Shown here: piece by piece, positions 9,352 to 21,012 of the stretch | Layout of the letters: every line of letters begins with the position of its first letter | How positions within the stretch are numbered: position 1 is the stretch's first letter | NCBI GenBank assembly: GCA_023266575.1 | Contig: JAHFPV010000001.1 | Location: 462,645 to 526,644 of the forward strand | DNA: 64,000 nt | DNA from: Sphingobium sp. | Lineage (GTDB): Bacteria > Pseudomonadota > Alphaproteobacteria > Sphingomonadales > Sphingomonadaceae | Direction of reading: 5' to 3' | The notes under the pieces: model-generated | The model's database searches: none | What the model saw: only the letters and a program-made list of their open reading frames with translations | Told to the model about the DNA's origin: nothing | Position numbers and translations under genes: made by a program

Positions 9352-10245
9352 TCACATGACCGGAGGGGCATTGGCAGGCAGAATCGGGGGCATGTGGCCC
9401 GGCTGGGTCAGGTCCATATCATGCAGGGCCAGCCACTGGTCGGCATGGTCGATGCAGGCCTGCCCCAGAAACCGGTCGAGCGTCGCGACTATGTCTGCGT
9501 CACTGTCGATGCGCGGATCGAGCGGCGGATGCCAGTGCAGGTCGAAATGGGGGCCATCGGTGCGGGCGAGATAGAAGGGCAGGAATTTTGCCCCCACCTT
9601 GCGCGCCAGCCGCAGCGCGACCGACAGATTTCCCGACGGCGCAAGAGCGCGCCCAAAGGTCGGGAACCAGACCTGAAGCTCGCGCCGTTCGTCCACCAAG
9701 ATATAGAGCGTCGCCCGGTCCTTCTGGGTCAGATGCTTGAACACGCCCCGCGCCGCGCCTTCGCCGCTGATCGCTTCCCCCATATAGCTTTGCCGCGCTT
9801 TCTTTAGCAGGGCGGCCTGCGCCGGATTGTCCGGCGGATCATAGATGCCCAGCCCCGGCCGGTCGGTCGACGCCTTGATATGGGCGGCCAGCAAATCCCA
9901 ATTGCCGGTATGGACCGTCAGGCTGATCATCGGTCCCGGCCCATCCAGCACGGCCTGATACCCCGCCCGGTCGATGACGTTCACATGTCGCTCGTTCACC
10001 AGCCGGTCGATGTTGGCCAGTTCGCCCAGCGTCCGCCCGATGTTGAACCAGCGCTGCGTCAACATCGCCTCCCGCTCCGCTTGCGGAAGGTCCGGGCGCA
10101 GGATCGCCAGATTGGCGCGGGCGCGGGAGTCACGCATCTTCATGCGCGGGCGGGCAAAGGTGACAGACAGCCAGCCACCCAGCCAGGAGGCGATGCTTGC
10201 GGGCAAAAGCCGCAGCAGGGCGAAGAGAAAGGGGTTGGAGAGCAT
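9352..10245 (-). CDS. Lysophospholipid / lipid A acyltransferase (LpxL/HtrB-like)
   Basis: A 297-residue protein with a hydrophobic N-terminus (NPFLFALLRLLPASIASWLGGWLS) and the HX4D acyltransferase motif in VHTGNWDLLAAH at about residue 112. This layout is that of lipid A late acyltransferases at the inner membrane, which add secondary acyl chains. Sphingomonads replace much of their LPS by glycosphingolipids, so the true acceptor is uncertain. It is the first gene of the leftward run ending in folC and is divergent, by about 50 bases, from the glycosyltransferase gene. Confidence 0.82.
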   Translation of the reverse strand: MLSNPFLFALLRLLPASIASWLGGWLSVTFARPRMKMRDSRARANLAILRPDLPQAEREAMLTQRWFNIGRTLGELANIDRLVNERHVNVIDRAGYQAVLDGPGPMISLTVHTGNWDLLAAHIKASTDRPGLGIYDPPDNPAQAALLKKARQSYMGEAISGEGAARGVFKHLTQKDRATLYILVDERRELQVWFPTFGRALAPSGNLSVALRLARKVGAKFLPFYLARTDGPHFDLHWHPPLDPRIDSDADIVATLDRFLGQACIDHADQWLALHDMDLTQPGHMPPILPANAPPVM

Positions 10246-10298
10246 AGGGATAGCGTCATACAGAAGCGACCGAGACGGTAAAGGGGGGCTGGCGTAAC

Positions 10299-11432
10299 AT
10301 GCTGTGGCTATGGATATTGCTTCAGGGGCTGAGCCTGCTGGGCGTCGTCAATTACTGGCGCCACCTGCCGACGGACCGCAAGATCGAGACGCCAGACGGC
10401 GTAGTCATGCTGCTGTCGGTACGCGACGATTGGGACGGCGGGCCGGAGCTGATCGCTCGACTGAAAGCCCAGACAGCGCGCTTTCGCCTGCTGATTGCCA
10501 CATCGGGTGCGTGCGCCGCTGCCGATGCGCTGGCTGCGCGCGAAGGCGATTGGGTGCAGGTCGTCCATGCCGGGAAAGCCAGCGACGAAGGCCAGAAAGT
10601 CCACAAGCTGCGCGCGGCGCTGCGGGCATTGCGAGCGGACGATCGCTATGTCCTGTTCATTGACGCCGATATCGAACCGCCCACCCGGCTGGTCGGGCGG
10701 CTGCTGTTTCCGCTGGTCCGGGGCAAGGCTGACATCGTTACCGGCTACCGAATGCTCTTGCCCGAACGCGGGCCGATGCTGGCGCTGGTCGGCGCGGTCG
10801 AGATGCAGCTGGCGACACTACCCCGCTTCGCCAGTGCGACCATGCCATGGGGCGGCGCGATGGCCGTGACGCGGGAGGTGGCCGACCGGCTGGACCTCGA
10901 CCGGGCGATGGCGGGGCGACTGTCCGATGACATGGCGATCGGCCTGGCGGGCTGGCGCACGAAAATGCGGTTGCGACCGGTGCGCGACCTGCTCGTCGCC
11001 AGCCCATTGGAGGGGAGCGCGACGCAGGTATTGGGCTTTGGCGTCAGGCAATATCGGCATATCATCACGAACAGCCCCGGCATGTGGGCGCTGGCGACTG
11101 TGGTGGTGGCGGTGCAGGCAGCGGCGTGGGGTTGGGCTTTGGTCTGGGGTGGCTGGGCGATGATCGCGATCGGCTATGGCGCGGCATGGGGCCGGGTGCT
11201 GGCGCGACGGGCGATCCTCGCCAGCGTGCTGGAGCCGGAGCAGGCCAGCCGCGCGCGTCGGTCGCTCTGGTGGGATTGTGTCGCGCCCTTCGCGGTCACC
11301 TGGGCGCATCTGATTGTACAACTCGCCGCCGCGTCATCATCGCGCATCCGCTGGGGCGGCTGGGATTATTGGGTCAGGCAGGGACTGGTCGTGCGGATGA
11401 AGCGGGTGGATCAAAAACCTGCCGGGAATTGA
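10299..11432 (+). CDS. Membrane glycosyltransferase family 2, ceramide-glucosyltransferase-like
   Basis: 377 residues: an N-terminal membrane anchor (LWLWILLQGLSLLGVVNYW), a GT-A domain, and two or more C-terminal membrane segments (ALATVVVAVQAAAWGWALVW and following). FIDADIEPP is the nucleotide-sugar/metal-binding motif. SDDMAIG and RQYRH resemble the D2 and Q/RxxRW-type positions of GT21 ceramide glucosyltransferases and the hopanoid HpnI group. In a sphingomonad a role in glycosphingolipid synthesis is attractive, but this is inference from family and host. The ATG at 10299 is preceded by GGGGGG at a suitable distance. Confidence 0.75.
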   Translation: MLWLWILLQGLSLLGVVNYWRHLPTDRKIETPDGVVMLLSVRDDWDGGPELIARLKAQTARFRLLIATSGACAAADALAAREGDWVQVVHAGKASDEGQKVHKLRAALRALRADDRYVLFIDADIEPPTRLVGRLLFPLVRGKADIVTGYRMLLPERGPMLALVGAVEMQLATLPRFASATMPWGGAMAVTREVADRLDLDRAMAGRLSDDMAIGLAGWRTKMRLRPVRDLLVASPLEGSATQVLGFGVRQYRHIITNSPGMWALATVVVAVQAAAWGWALVWGGWAMIAIGYGAAWGRVLARRAILASVLEPEQASRARRSLWWDCVAPFAVTWAHLIVQLAAASSSRIRWGGWDYWVRQGLVVRMKRVDQKPAGN

Positions 11433-11754
11433 TGCAGCCCATCATCGCCGATCCGCAGCACGACCTTGCCCGCAACTGCACTCAAGGGCAGGTCGCCATA
11501 GAGATGCGGGAACAAGGCACCGCCGCGCGATTCTTCCCATTTGATGGCCTCGCCAAATGGCGCGAGATCGACCATCAGCATCACCAGCCGGTCCTGCCCG
11601 GCAAAATGCTTCGCTGCCGTCTCTGCCGCCTGATCGCGGGTCGACATATGGATATAGCCGTCGGCTAGATCGACCGGCGCGCCCGCAAACACGCCGTCGG
11701 CCTTCAACTGCGCATATTGGTCCGCCGTCAATATCTTGTAGGCAAACAGGTCAC

Positions 11755-11758
<4 letters not shown>
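11411..11758 (-). CDS. DUF952 domain protein
   Basis: 115 residues covering a complete DUF952 domain: FAYKILTADQYAQLKADGVFAG, ADGYIHMSTRDQAAETAAKHFAG, WEESRGGALFPHLYGDLP. The family is small, soluble and of unknown biochemistry. It starts with an ATGA overlap on the gyrA stop, so it is read through from gyrA, and its 3' end overlaps the convergent glycosyltransferase gene by 22 bases. Confidence 0.85.
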
Positions 11759-14430
<2,672 letters not shown>

Positions 14431-14713
14431 GGCGATTCTCTTTTTTGGATGGAATGTGTTTCTGCGTTCGCACTAGCCGAGCGAAACAAATCTGTCACCC
14501 CTCGCGCGCTCACGCGCGCGCCCGCACGCGCAAACAAATAGGGCAGGGGATGACGACCGGCCCATGCGGAACGAAGCGGGCGCATGACAGTTGCAAAATC
14601 CGCCGATATAGGCTTGTTCAATGGCCATTCACGCGCCGCCCCCTAATCGGCGCACAACAGCTTTTCAGTCGCCCATGGCTTCCCCCGCCCGGCGCATAAA
14701 GGAGATGAGGATC

Positions 14714-15988
14714 ATGCGTTTTGTTACCCCGGTGGCGCTCGTGCTGGCTCTGGCAGTAAGCGGCGGTGCGATCACCGCCCCCGCTTTTGCCGCGAAGAAG
14801 GAAGAGAAGAAGGCCGGGCCGAAGCTCAACGTCTCGCCCGAAGTCATCAAGGCGCTCCAGACCGCGCAAAAGGCCGCCGAAGCGCAGGATTTTGCCGGTG
14901 CCAAGGCAGCGCTGGCCGATGCCGATACCAAGGCTGTCAGCAATGACGACAAATATCAGATCGGCGCGATCAAGCTCAACACCTCGATCGCGAGCAAGGA
15001 CACCGCGCTGCAAGGTGAAGCGCTGAGCCAGATGCTCGACAGCGGCCTCACGCCGCCCGAACAGGCGGGCCAGTTCAACGCTGTCGCCGCCGATCAGGCG
15101 ATGGGTGCCAAAAATTACGATCTCGCTATCAAACGCGCCCAGGCGGCCCTGGCAGCGGGTTACAAGCCCGAAGCGGTCAATCCGACCCTCGCCCAGGCCT
15201 ATTTTGGCAAGGCAGGCACGGGCAACGCGTCGGTCGAGCCAGCGCGCGGTTTCAACGTTCAGGGGCTTGCCGCACTCAAGGCTGCGGCTGATGCCTTGAA
15301 GGCGGCCGGACAGCAAGTACCGGCCCAATGGTATCAGATCGGCGTTGGCCGGGCCGAAGCGGCCAAGCTGCCCGAAGTGACCGAATGGGCGAAGATGGCC
15401 TATCAGGCAGAGCCGAGCGGCACGAATTTGCGGACGCTGGTGCGGCTGTTCCAGCGCGCCAATCCGACCATCACGAATCGCGAAAATCTCGACGTGCTGC
15501 GCCTCCTGTCCGCGTCCGGTGGTCTGGTCGTTGCCGGTGACTTTGTCGAATATGCCGAAATGGCGTCCAAAACCGGCATTTATGGAGAGGTCAAATCCTC
15601 GATCGACCTGGGCCGTTCGAAGGGCGTGTTGAACGCCAGCCAGGGCGGTGATCTCTACCAGACCGCGACGGGCCGGATCGCTGGCGACAAAGGCTCATTG
15701 GGAGCCGCGGAAGCCGATGCGAAGAAGGCCGCCAACGGCAAGATCGCGGCCGCAACGGCTGACGCCTATCTGGGCTATGGCGACTATGCCAAAGCAGCTG
15801 CGATGTTCGAACTGGCCAAGCAGAAGGGCGGCGTCGACGCGGACGAGATCAACACCCGCATGGGCATCGCGAAGCTGATGAGCGGCGACAATGCGGCGGC
15901 GAAGGCAGCGTTTGAAGCCGTGCAGGGCGGCGCGCGCAAGCAGATTGCCGGTCTGTGGCTAGCCTATCTGGGCACCAAGGGCGCCTGA
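14714..15988 (+). CDS. Exported alpha-helical repeat (TPR-like) protein, paralogue 1
   Basis: 424 residues. A Sec signal peptide (RFVTPVALVLALAVSGGAITAPAFA, probable cleavage after AFA) is followed by an Ala/Lys/Asp-rich, all-helical body with helical-hairpin repeats such as FAGAKAALADADTK and YAKAAAMFELAKQKGGVDADEI. The ATG at 14714 was chosen because AAGGAG lies nine bases upstream; the frame is open further left without a better signal. The next gene is a clear paralogue with the same architecture and similar C-terminal repeats. Localisation is periplasmic or secreted by prediction; function unknown. Confidence 0.85.
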   Translation: MRFVTPVALVLALAVSGGAITAPAFAAKKEEKKAGPKLNVSPEVIKALQTAQKAAEAQDFAGAKAALADADTKAVSNDDKYQIGAIKLNTSIASKDTALQGEALSQMLDSGLTPPEQAGQFNAVAADQAMGAKNYDLAIKRAQAALAAGYKPEAVNPTLAQAYFGKAGTGNASVEPARGFNVQGLAALKAAADALKAAGQQVPAQWYQIGVGRAEAAKLPEVTEWAKMAYQAEPSGTNLRTLVRLFQRANPTITNRENLDVLRLLSASGGLVVAGDFVEYAEMASKTGIYGEVKSSIDLGRSKGVLNASQGGDLYQTATGRIAGDKGSLGAAEADAKKAANGKIAAATADAYLGYGDYAKAAAMFELAKQKGGVDADEINTRMGIAKLMSGDNAAAKAAFEAVQGGARKQIAGLWLAYLGTKGA

Positions 15989-15994
15989 CATGGT

Positions 15995-16034
15995 GCGCGC
16001 CGTCGCCGCTCCGGTGGCGACGGCGCGCCTTATA
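15995..16034 (+). terminator. Hairpin between the paralogous repeat-protein genes
   Basis: A perfect 13-bp stem (GCGCGCCGTCGCC at 15995-16007 with GGCGACGGCGCGC at 16016-16028) and an eight-base loop, followed by CTTATACT. The stem is strong but the T-run is poor, so it may be an attenuating rather than full terminator. The downstream TATACT could also serve as a -10 box for the next gene. Confidence 0.6.
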
Positions 16035-16075
16035 CTATATTGATAAAGTTGCGTTCCGGGGAGGCTTTTGGGGCC

Positions 16076-17317
16076 ATGCGATTTCATACATTCACTTTTG
16101 CGGGCCTGCCGGTTGCCTTGGCAGGGGCGTTGCTGATGGCGACGCCCGGCCTTGCAAAAAAGCAGGTCGCGGTCGGTCCCGTCATTGGCATGTCCGATGC
16201 GTTTCGCGCCAATGTGACGGCGGCGCAGGCCGCGCTGCAAGCGCGTGACGTGACCACCGCCAATGCGCGCATCGCGGCACTGGCACCCATGTCGGACTTT
16301 GAAAATTATGTCGCGGCCGGGCTTCGGTTCGAACTGGCGGCGCAGCGCCGCGATGTGCAGGCGCAGCGGATCGCCCTGACCGATCTGTTCAAGACCAGCG
16401 CCCTGCCCAAAAAGGATGCACCACGGCTGCGTTATGTCGCGGGCTATCTGTCCTATGCCGTGGGCAATTATGACGATGCGGTGGCGCAGCTCGATTATGC
16501 CAAGACGCTGGGCTATGACGGCATCGACGCTACCTTCCTGCGCGCCGACATTGCCCTGCGCCGCAACAAGCCCAAGGAGGCACGCCCGTTCGTCCAGCAA
16601 GCGCTCGCCCGTCAGCGCGCCTCCGGTCAGCCCATGCCGCTCGCCTGGTCCGACCGCGCCATTTCCATGGCCTATCAGGCCGGGGACTGGACCGAAGTCG
16701 GCCAGCTTTATCGCGAACGGCTGACCCAGGCAGGCGCGCGGGAGGATTGGCGTTCGGCGATCACCAATTATCTGTCGGCCGCGGGCATAGATTCGCAGCT
16801 CCAGCTCGACCTCTACCGCCTGCAAGCCGCCAATGGCGCGATGGCGAGTGAGCGGGATTATCAGGCCTATGCCCAACTGGCCGAGAAATCCGGCTATTTT
16901 GCCGAAGCCAAGTCCATCATCGAGGCTGGCCGCAAGGCCGGCAAGCTGACCGCGACCCAGCCTGCGACCACGTCGCTGCTGAAAGCGGTCACGCCCAAGG
17001 CGACCAAGGAAATCGCGGCCTTGCCCGCGCAGGCGAAGAAGGCGGCGGGCGCGGCGACTGGCAAGGATGCGCAGGCCGTGGCCGACAGCTATTTCTCGCT
17101 GGGGCAATTCCCCCAGGCGGTCGAGCAATATCGGCTGGCGCTGGCCAAGGGTGGTGTCGATGCAGGCCGGGTGAATGCCCGACTGGGCGTCGCGCTGGCG
17201 CGATCAGGCGACCTGCCCGGCGCGCAGGCGGCTCTGAGCCAGGCCAGCGGCAACTGGGCCAGCGTGGCGGGTTTCTGGTCGGTCTGGGTCGATCAGCAAA
17301 GCCGCAAGGCCGCGTGA
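16076..17317 (+). CDS. Exported alpha-helical repeat (TPR-like) protein, paralogue 2
   Basis: 413 residues with a signal peptide (MRFHTFTFAGLPVALAGALL, cleavage probably after GLA) and helical repeats such as AVGNYDDAVAQLDYAKTLG and FPQAVEQYRLALAKGGVDAG. The latter aligns with the equivalent C-terminal repeat of the preceding gene, showing tandem duplication. The ATG at 16076 has GGGGAGG about 15 bases upstream and a second G-run closer. The pair probably works together in the envelope; no catalytic motif is visible. Confidence 0.85.
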   Translation: MRFHTFTFAGLPVALAGALLMATPGLAKKQVAVGPVIGMSDAFRANVTAAQAALQARDVTTANARIAALAPMSDFENYVAAGLRFELAAQRRDVQAQRIALTDLFKTSALPKKDAPRLRYVAGYLSYAVGNYDDAVAQLDYAKTLGYDGIDATFLRADIALRRNKPKEARPFVQQALARQRASGQPMPLAWSDRAISMAYQAGDWTEVGQLYRERLTQAGAREDWRSAITNYLSAAGIDSQLQLDLYRLQAANGAMASERDYQAYAQLAEKSGYFAEAKSIIEAGRKAGKLTATQPATTSLLKAVTPKATKEIAALPAQAKKAAGAATGKDAQAVADSYFSLGQFPQAVEQYRLALAKGGVDAGRVNARLGVALARSGDLPGAQAALSQASGNWASVAGFWSVWVDQQSRKAA

Positions 17318-17361
17318 TCGCGGGCCGGATCAGCTCATGATCCGGCACCGCCCCTGACAAT

Positions 17362-17835
17362 TCACACCGGCAAAGGCACGCCCGGCAGATTCTTGGACGT
17401 GCGGATGGTGAGCGACGTCTTGACGCTCACCACATTGGGTGCTGGCGTCAATTTGGACGTCAGGAATTGCTGAAAGCTCTGAAGGTCTTTCGCCACGACC
17501 TTCAGAATGAAATCGATTTCACCGTTCAGCATGTGACATTCGCGAACCTCTGGCAGTTCCGCAACATGGTCCTGAAAGGCTTTGAGGTCCGCTTCCGCCT
17601 GGCTTTTCAGGCTCACCATCGCGAACACCGTGATGGTGTAGCCCAGCATCCCCGGATCGACCACAGCATGGTAGGAGGTGATGGCACCCGCTTCCTCCAG
17701 TGATCGGACGCGGCGCAGGCATGGCGGCGCGGTCAGTCCGACCTTGCGTGCCAGTTCCACGTTGGTCATCCTGCCATCCTGCTGCAATTCACCCAGAATT
17801 TGCAGATCAATGTCGTCGATATTCGGGCCGGCCAT
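17362..17835 (-). CDS. Lrp/AsnC family transcriptional regulator
   Basis: 157 residues: N-terminal winged HTH (DIDLQILGELQQDGRMTNVE, LARKVGLTAPPCLRRVRSLE) and a C-terminal RAM ligand-binding domain (FAMVSLKSQAEADLKAFQ, CHMLNGEIDFILKVVAKDL). This is the standard Lrp layout, forming octamers that respond to amino acids. It is convergent with paralogue 2 and divergent from the kinase gene, with about 200 bases between. No obvious target operon is adjacent. Confidence 0.93.
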   Translation of the reverse strand: MAGPNIDDIDLQILGELQQDGRMTNVELARKVGLTAPPCLRRVRSLEEAGAITSYHAVVDPGMLGYTITVFAMVSLKSQAEADLKAFQDHVAELPEVRECHMLNGEIDFILKVVAKDLQSFQQFLTSKLTPAPNVVSVKTSLTIRTSKNLPGVPLPV

Positions 17836-18037
17836 TATTGTGCTTATTTCCTGTCCTGTTTTCCTGTCCCATCATAATAATGTTTCAGGGCAATGCAATT
17901 GTCCCACTATGCGACGATCGCTTTCGTTCGCGTAACCAGCCCCTTTTCCTTTGCGGGGCGAGGGCTTATCGGTAGGTCGTGACAGCCGCTGAGCGCACCG
18001 GGCACCTGCCTGCGCCACGGCCATATGGGGATTATTG

Positions 18038-19762
18038 GTGCGTTTCAACGATCTGATGCAGACAGTGCTGGCCGCCGAGGACCGTGCCGGGCTGGGCGCA
18101 GTGACGTTGTGGCGTCAGTGCGTGGATCTGCTGGCGCAGCATGACCGCGCCGATCGCGCGCCGATGGCGGCGGACCAGCGGGCGGCATTGCTCGACCGGC
18201 TGGCAGGATTGCGCGCCAAGCTGTCGGAAACGCAGCGTATTGCCACCGTCGTCGAACTGGGCGGGCGGCTGCGGTCGGCCAGTCTGGTCGAGTTTTTTGC
18301 CCATGATCGCCCCTCGATTGCCGCCGCCGCGATGGCACGGGCGCAACTGCCCGACACGATGTGGGAAGATTTGCTGCCCCGGCTGACGCCCACGGCGCGC
18401 GGCGTCCTGCGCGGGCGGCGGGATATCGGTCCGGCGGCGCGACTGGCGCTCGAAGCCTTTGGTCCTTCCGATCTGGTGCTGACCACCGTGCGGCAGGATA
18501 TGGTGGGCGACAGCGATATGCTGCTCACCGCAGACATGGTCCCGGCGAACGACGCGCTGGATTTGGAGGCTGAGACCTGCACGGTCACACCGCTGCGCGC
18601 GCCTGTCGGCGACAAGGACCAGATCCGCAATCTGGTCGACCGGATCGCCCATTTCACCAGCACCCGGCCGCCACCCCCGCCGCTGGAACCACTGGTGGCA
18701 GAGGAACCTGACAGCAGCACACCGCCGCGCGACTTCGCGTTCGAGACGGACGCCGCTGGCACCATCCTTTGGATCGACCAGGGACCGCGCGCGGCGCTGA
18801 TCGGCCTGTCGCTGGGCGAAGTAGCGTTGGAGGGCGGCAGCGGGCCGGATGGCCATGTCGCGGGAGCCTTTGCCCGGCGCAGCGGCTTCCAGAATGGCCG
18901 GTTCGCCATTGTCGGCGGGACGATGGCGGGCGAATGGCGATTGTCCGCCACGCCCTTTTTCGATCCCCGTTCAGGCCGCTTTCAAGGCTATCGCGGTCAG
19001 GCGCGTCGTCCGTTCCTGCACGAAGTAGCCGCGCAGCACGCGCCTGCGCCGGACGGGCTGAGCGGCCTGTCGGCGGATTCGCTGCGCCAACTGGTGCATG
19101 AACTGCGCACACCGCTGAACGCCATTTTGGGCTTTGCCGAGATTATCGAGCAGGAATTGTTCGGCCCGGCGGGTGCGGAATATCGCGACATGGCGGGCAA
19201 TATCGCGGTCGATGCGCGTCATCTGCTGGCGGCCTTTGACGATCTGGACCTTGCCGCCCGCGTATCGCGCGGCGACGATGTCAGCACTCCGCAACTGCTC
19301 GATCCCGAACCGCTGGTGCGCCAGATCGCCAACCGCTTCCGCGATCAGGGTGCCGCGCCGGTGGACATCGCTATGGCACCTGACCTGCCGCCAGTGCGGA
19401 TCGATCCGGTGCAAGGCGAACGCATGGTCCAGCATCTGTTGCGCACGCTGATTTCCGTCGCGCCAAAGGGGGAGGCGGTGACCGGTGCCTGCTGGTTCCA
19501 GCCCGAAGGCGCCAATGGCCGGGTTGTGCTGGCCATCGACCGTCCCTCCAGCCTGGCGGGCATGGAAGAAGCGCAACTGCTCGATCCGGGCTATACCTCC
19601 GAAGGCGACTGGGCCGATGGCCCGCTGCTGGGGCTGGGCTTTTCGCTACGGCTGATCCGCAGCCTCGCCGGGACATGCGGCGGCAGTCTGGACGTGGAGC
19701 CTGGGCGGCTGCTGCTCGCCATTCCCGCCGCCAGCGTTGCCGAAGACACGGCCCACGCCTGA
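18038..19762 (+). CDS. Sensor histidine kinase with degenerate ATP-binding domain
   Basis: 574 residues, soluble by appearance. After a non-catalytic alpha-helical region comes a proline linker (TRPPPPPLEPL), a PAS-like segment (FAFETDAAGTILWIDQGPRA) and a HisKA dimerisation domain with phospho-acceptor His in LVHELRTPLNAILGFAE at about residues 353-369. The C-terminal ATPase region retains a GLGFSLRLIRSLAGTCGG G2-like box, but the N-box Asn and the DxGxG G1 box are replaced (QHLLRTLIS, DRPSSLAG). Kinase activity is therefore doubtful. GTG at 18038 is used; TTG at 18035 is possible. The gene lies 46 bases before the WalW-like deacetylase. Confidence 0.82.
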   Translation: MRFNDLMQTVLAAEDRAGLGAVTLWRQCVDLLAQHDRADRAPMAADQRAALLDRLAGLRAKLSETQRIATVVELGGRLRSASLVEFFAHDRPSIAAAAMARAQLPDTMWEDLLPRLTPTARGVLRGRRDIGPAARLALEAFGPSDLVLTTVRQDMVGDSDMLLTADMVPANDALDLEAETCTVTPLRAPVGDKDQIRNLVDRIAHFTSTRPPPPPLEPLVAEEPDSSTPPRDFAFETDAAGTILWIDQGPRAALIGLSLGEVALEGGSGPDGHVAGAFARRSGFQNGRFAIVGGTMAGEWRLSATPFFDPRSGRFQGYRGQARRPFLHEVAAQHAPAPDGLSGLSADSLRQLVHELRTPLNAILGFAEIIEQELFGPAGAEYRDMAGNIAVDARHLLAAFDDLDLAARVSRGDDVSTPQLLDPEPLVRQIANRFRDQGAAPVDIAMAPDLPPVRIDPVQGERMVQHLLRTLISVAPKGEAVTGACWFQPEGANGRVVLAIDRPSSLAGMEEAQLLDPGYTSEGDWADGPLLGLGFSLRLIRSLAGTCGGSLDVEPGRLLLAIPAASVAEDTAHA

Positions 19763-19808
19763 CGCACACGGCAACCCTATGGCAACCATTGCGCGCTATG
19801 GGTAGCGC

Positions 19809-20846
19809 ATGACTGTTCCCCCCCATGACGGCAACCTGCTGGCCCCGCCCTTGCCGCAGGACAGGATCACCCTCGATCCCGCGTTCGGCACGCGATTCAT
19901 GCTGTTTGTCGATACCGAAGAAGAATTTGACTGGAACGCCCCGTTCAGCCGGACCGGCCATGGCGTCACCGCCCTGCCGGGCATGGCGCGGGGGCAGGCC
20001 TATTTCGCGGCAGCAGGCGTCAAGCCCGTCTATGTCACCGATTATCCCGTAATCGATTGCGAAGCCGCGTCAGCGATGATGGCGGAATGGGTCAGCGACG
20101 GCACGGCCGATATCGGCGCGCATCTCCACCCCTGGGTCAACCCGCCCCATGTCGAGGACGTCAGCGCCGCCAACTCCTATGTCGGCTTCCTGCCCGAAGC
20201 GGTAGAGCGCGCCAAGCTCGAGGCGCTCTGCCGCCGGATCGAGGAGCGCTTTGGCCAGCGTCCCATTGCCTATCGCGCCGGTCGCTATGGCGTTGGTCCA
20301 AACAGCGCGCGGTTGCTGAGCGAAGCCGGGTTCCGGCTCGACAGTTCGGTGCGCAGCCGCTTCGATTACAGCCACCAGCATGGCCCGGATTTTTACGGCT
20401 TGCCCCAGACGCCCTATTGGGCTGGTCCTGACCGGACATTGTTGGAATTGCCGCTCTCCACCGCCTTTGTCGGCCTGTTGCGCGGCGCGGGAGAGCGGCT
20501 TTACCGCGCAGCCCAGTCCATGGGGCCACTCGCCGGCGCCCTGTCGCGCGCCCGGATGCTGAGCCGCGTGCCGCTAACCCCCGAAGGCATATCCGCCACT
20601 GAGGCCATAGCCGCGATCGACGCCCTAATCGAGGAGGGCGTCCCCGTGCTCAATTTCAGCTTCCATTCGCCCACGCTGGAGCCGGGCCATACCCCCTATG
20701 TCCGTGACGAAGCCGACCGCACCGCCTTTTACCGCTGGTGGGACGCGGTGCTGGCGCATCTGGCGAAACGGGGACTAAGAGCAGCCAGCCTGGATCAGTT
20801 TCTTAACGCCATTCCCATGCGTATCGAGGCTTGCCAAGCGGCGTGA
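19809..20846 (+). CDS. WalW-like polysaccharide deacetylase family protein
   Basis: 345 residues of NodB-like fold. FMLFVDTEEEFDW carries the catalytic/metal Asp, IGAHLHPWVNPP the metal-binding His pair, PIAYRAGRYGVG the second block, and NFSFHSPTLEPG the C-terminal His. This resembles the WalW proteins found in polysaccharide gene clusters of Sphingomonas/Zymomonas relatives. It lies directly downstream of the histidine kinase gene and upstream of a tRNA. Substrate unknown; a surface or capsular polysaccharide is the likely class. Confidence 0.8.
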   Translation: MTVPPHDGNLLAPPLPQDRITLDPAFGTRFMLFVDTEEEFDWNAPFSRTGHGVTALPGMARGQAYFAAAGVKPVYVTDYPVIDCEAASAMMAEWVSDGTADIGAHLHPWVNPPHVEDVSAANSYVGFLPEAVERAKLEALCRRIEERFGQRPIAYRAGRYGVGPNSARLLSEAGFRLDSSVRSRFDYSHQHGPDFYGLPQTPYWAGPDRTLLELPLSTAFVGLLRGAGERLYRAAQSMGPLAGALSRARMLSRVPLTPEGISATEAIAAIDALIEEGVPVLNFSFHSPTLEPGHTPYVRDEADRTAFYRWWDAVLAHLAKRGLRAASLDQFLNAIPMRIEACQAA

Positions 20847-20878
20847 TGCTGCCTAATCGGGCGTTCGTTGACAAGGTG

Positions 20879-20955
20879 GGGCCTGTAGCTCAACTGGTTA
20901 GAGCTGTCCGCTCATAACGGATAGGTTGCGGGTTCAAGTCCTGCCGGGCCCACCA
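20879..20955 (+). tRNA. tRNA with CAU anticodon, probably tRNA-Ile2 (lysidine-modified)
   Basis: A complete cloverleaf of 77 bases including an encoded CCA end. The acceptor stem is GGGCCTG/CGGGCCC, the D-arm GTAGCTCAACTGGTTAGAGC, the anticodon stem GTCCG/CGGAT with loop CTCATAA (anticodon CAT), and the T-arm contains GGTTCAAGTCC. CAU tRNAs can be elongator Met, initiator Met or Ile2. C4-G69 and C5-G68 pairs in the acceptor stem are those recognised by TilS in E. coli tRNA-Ile2, which favours Ile2; Met is not excluded. Confidence 0.9.
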
Positions 20956-21012
20956 ACTCCATCATTCCACATCCATGCTGGCACGCACCCCTTGCGCGGC
21001 AGACACGCACCC

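Noticed and set aside
14500-14532. Alternating CG/CA run upstream of gyrA as a possible Z-DNA or regulatory element
   Set aside because: Short and explainable by high GC content; no palindrome or promoter pattern to support a function.
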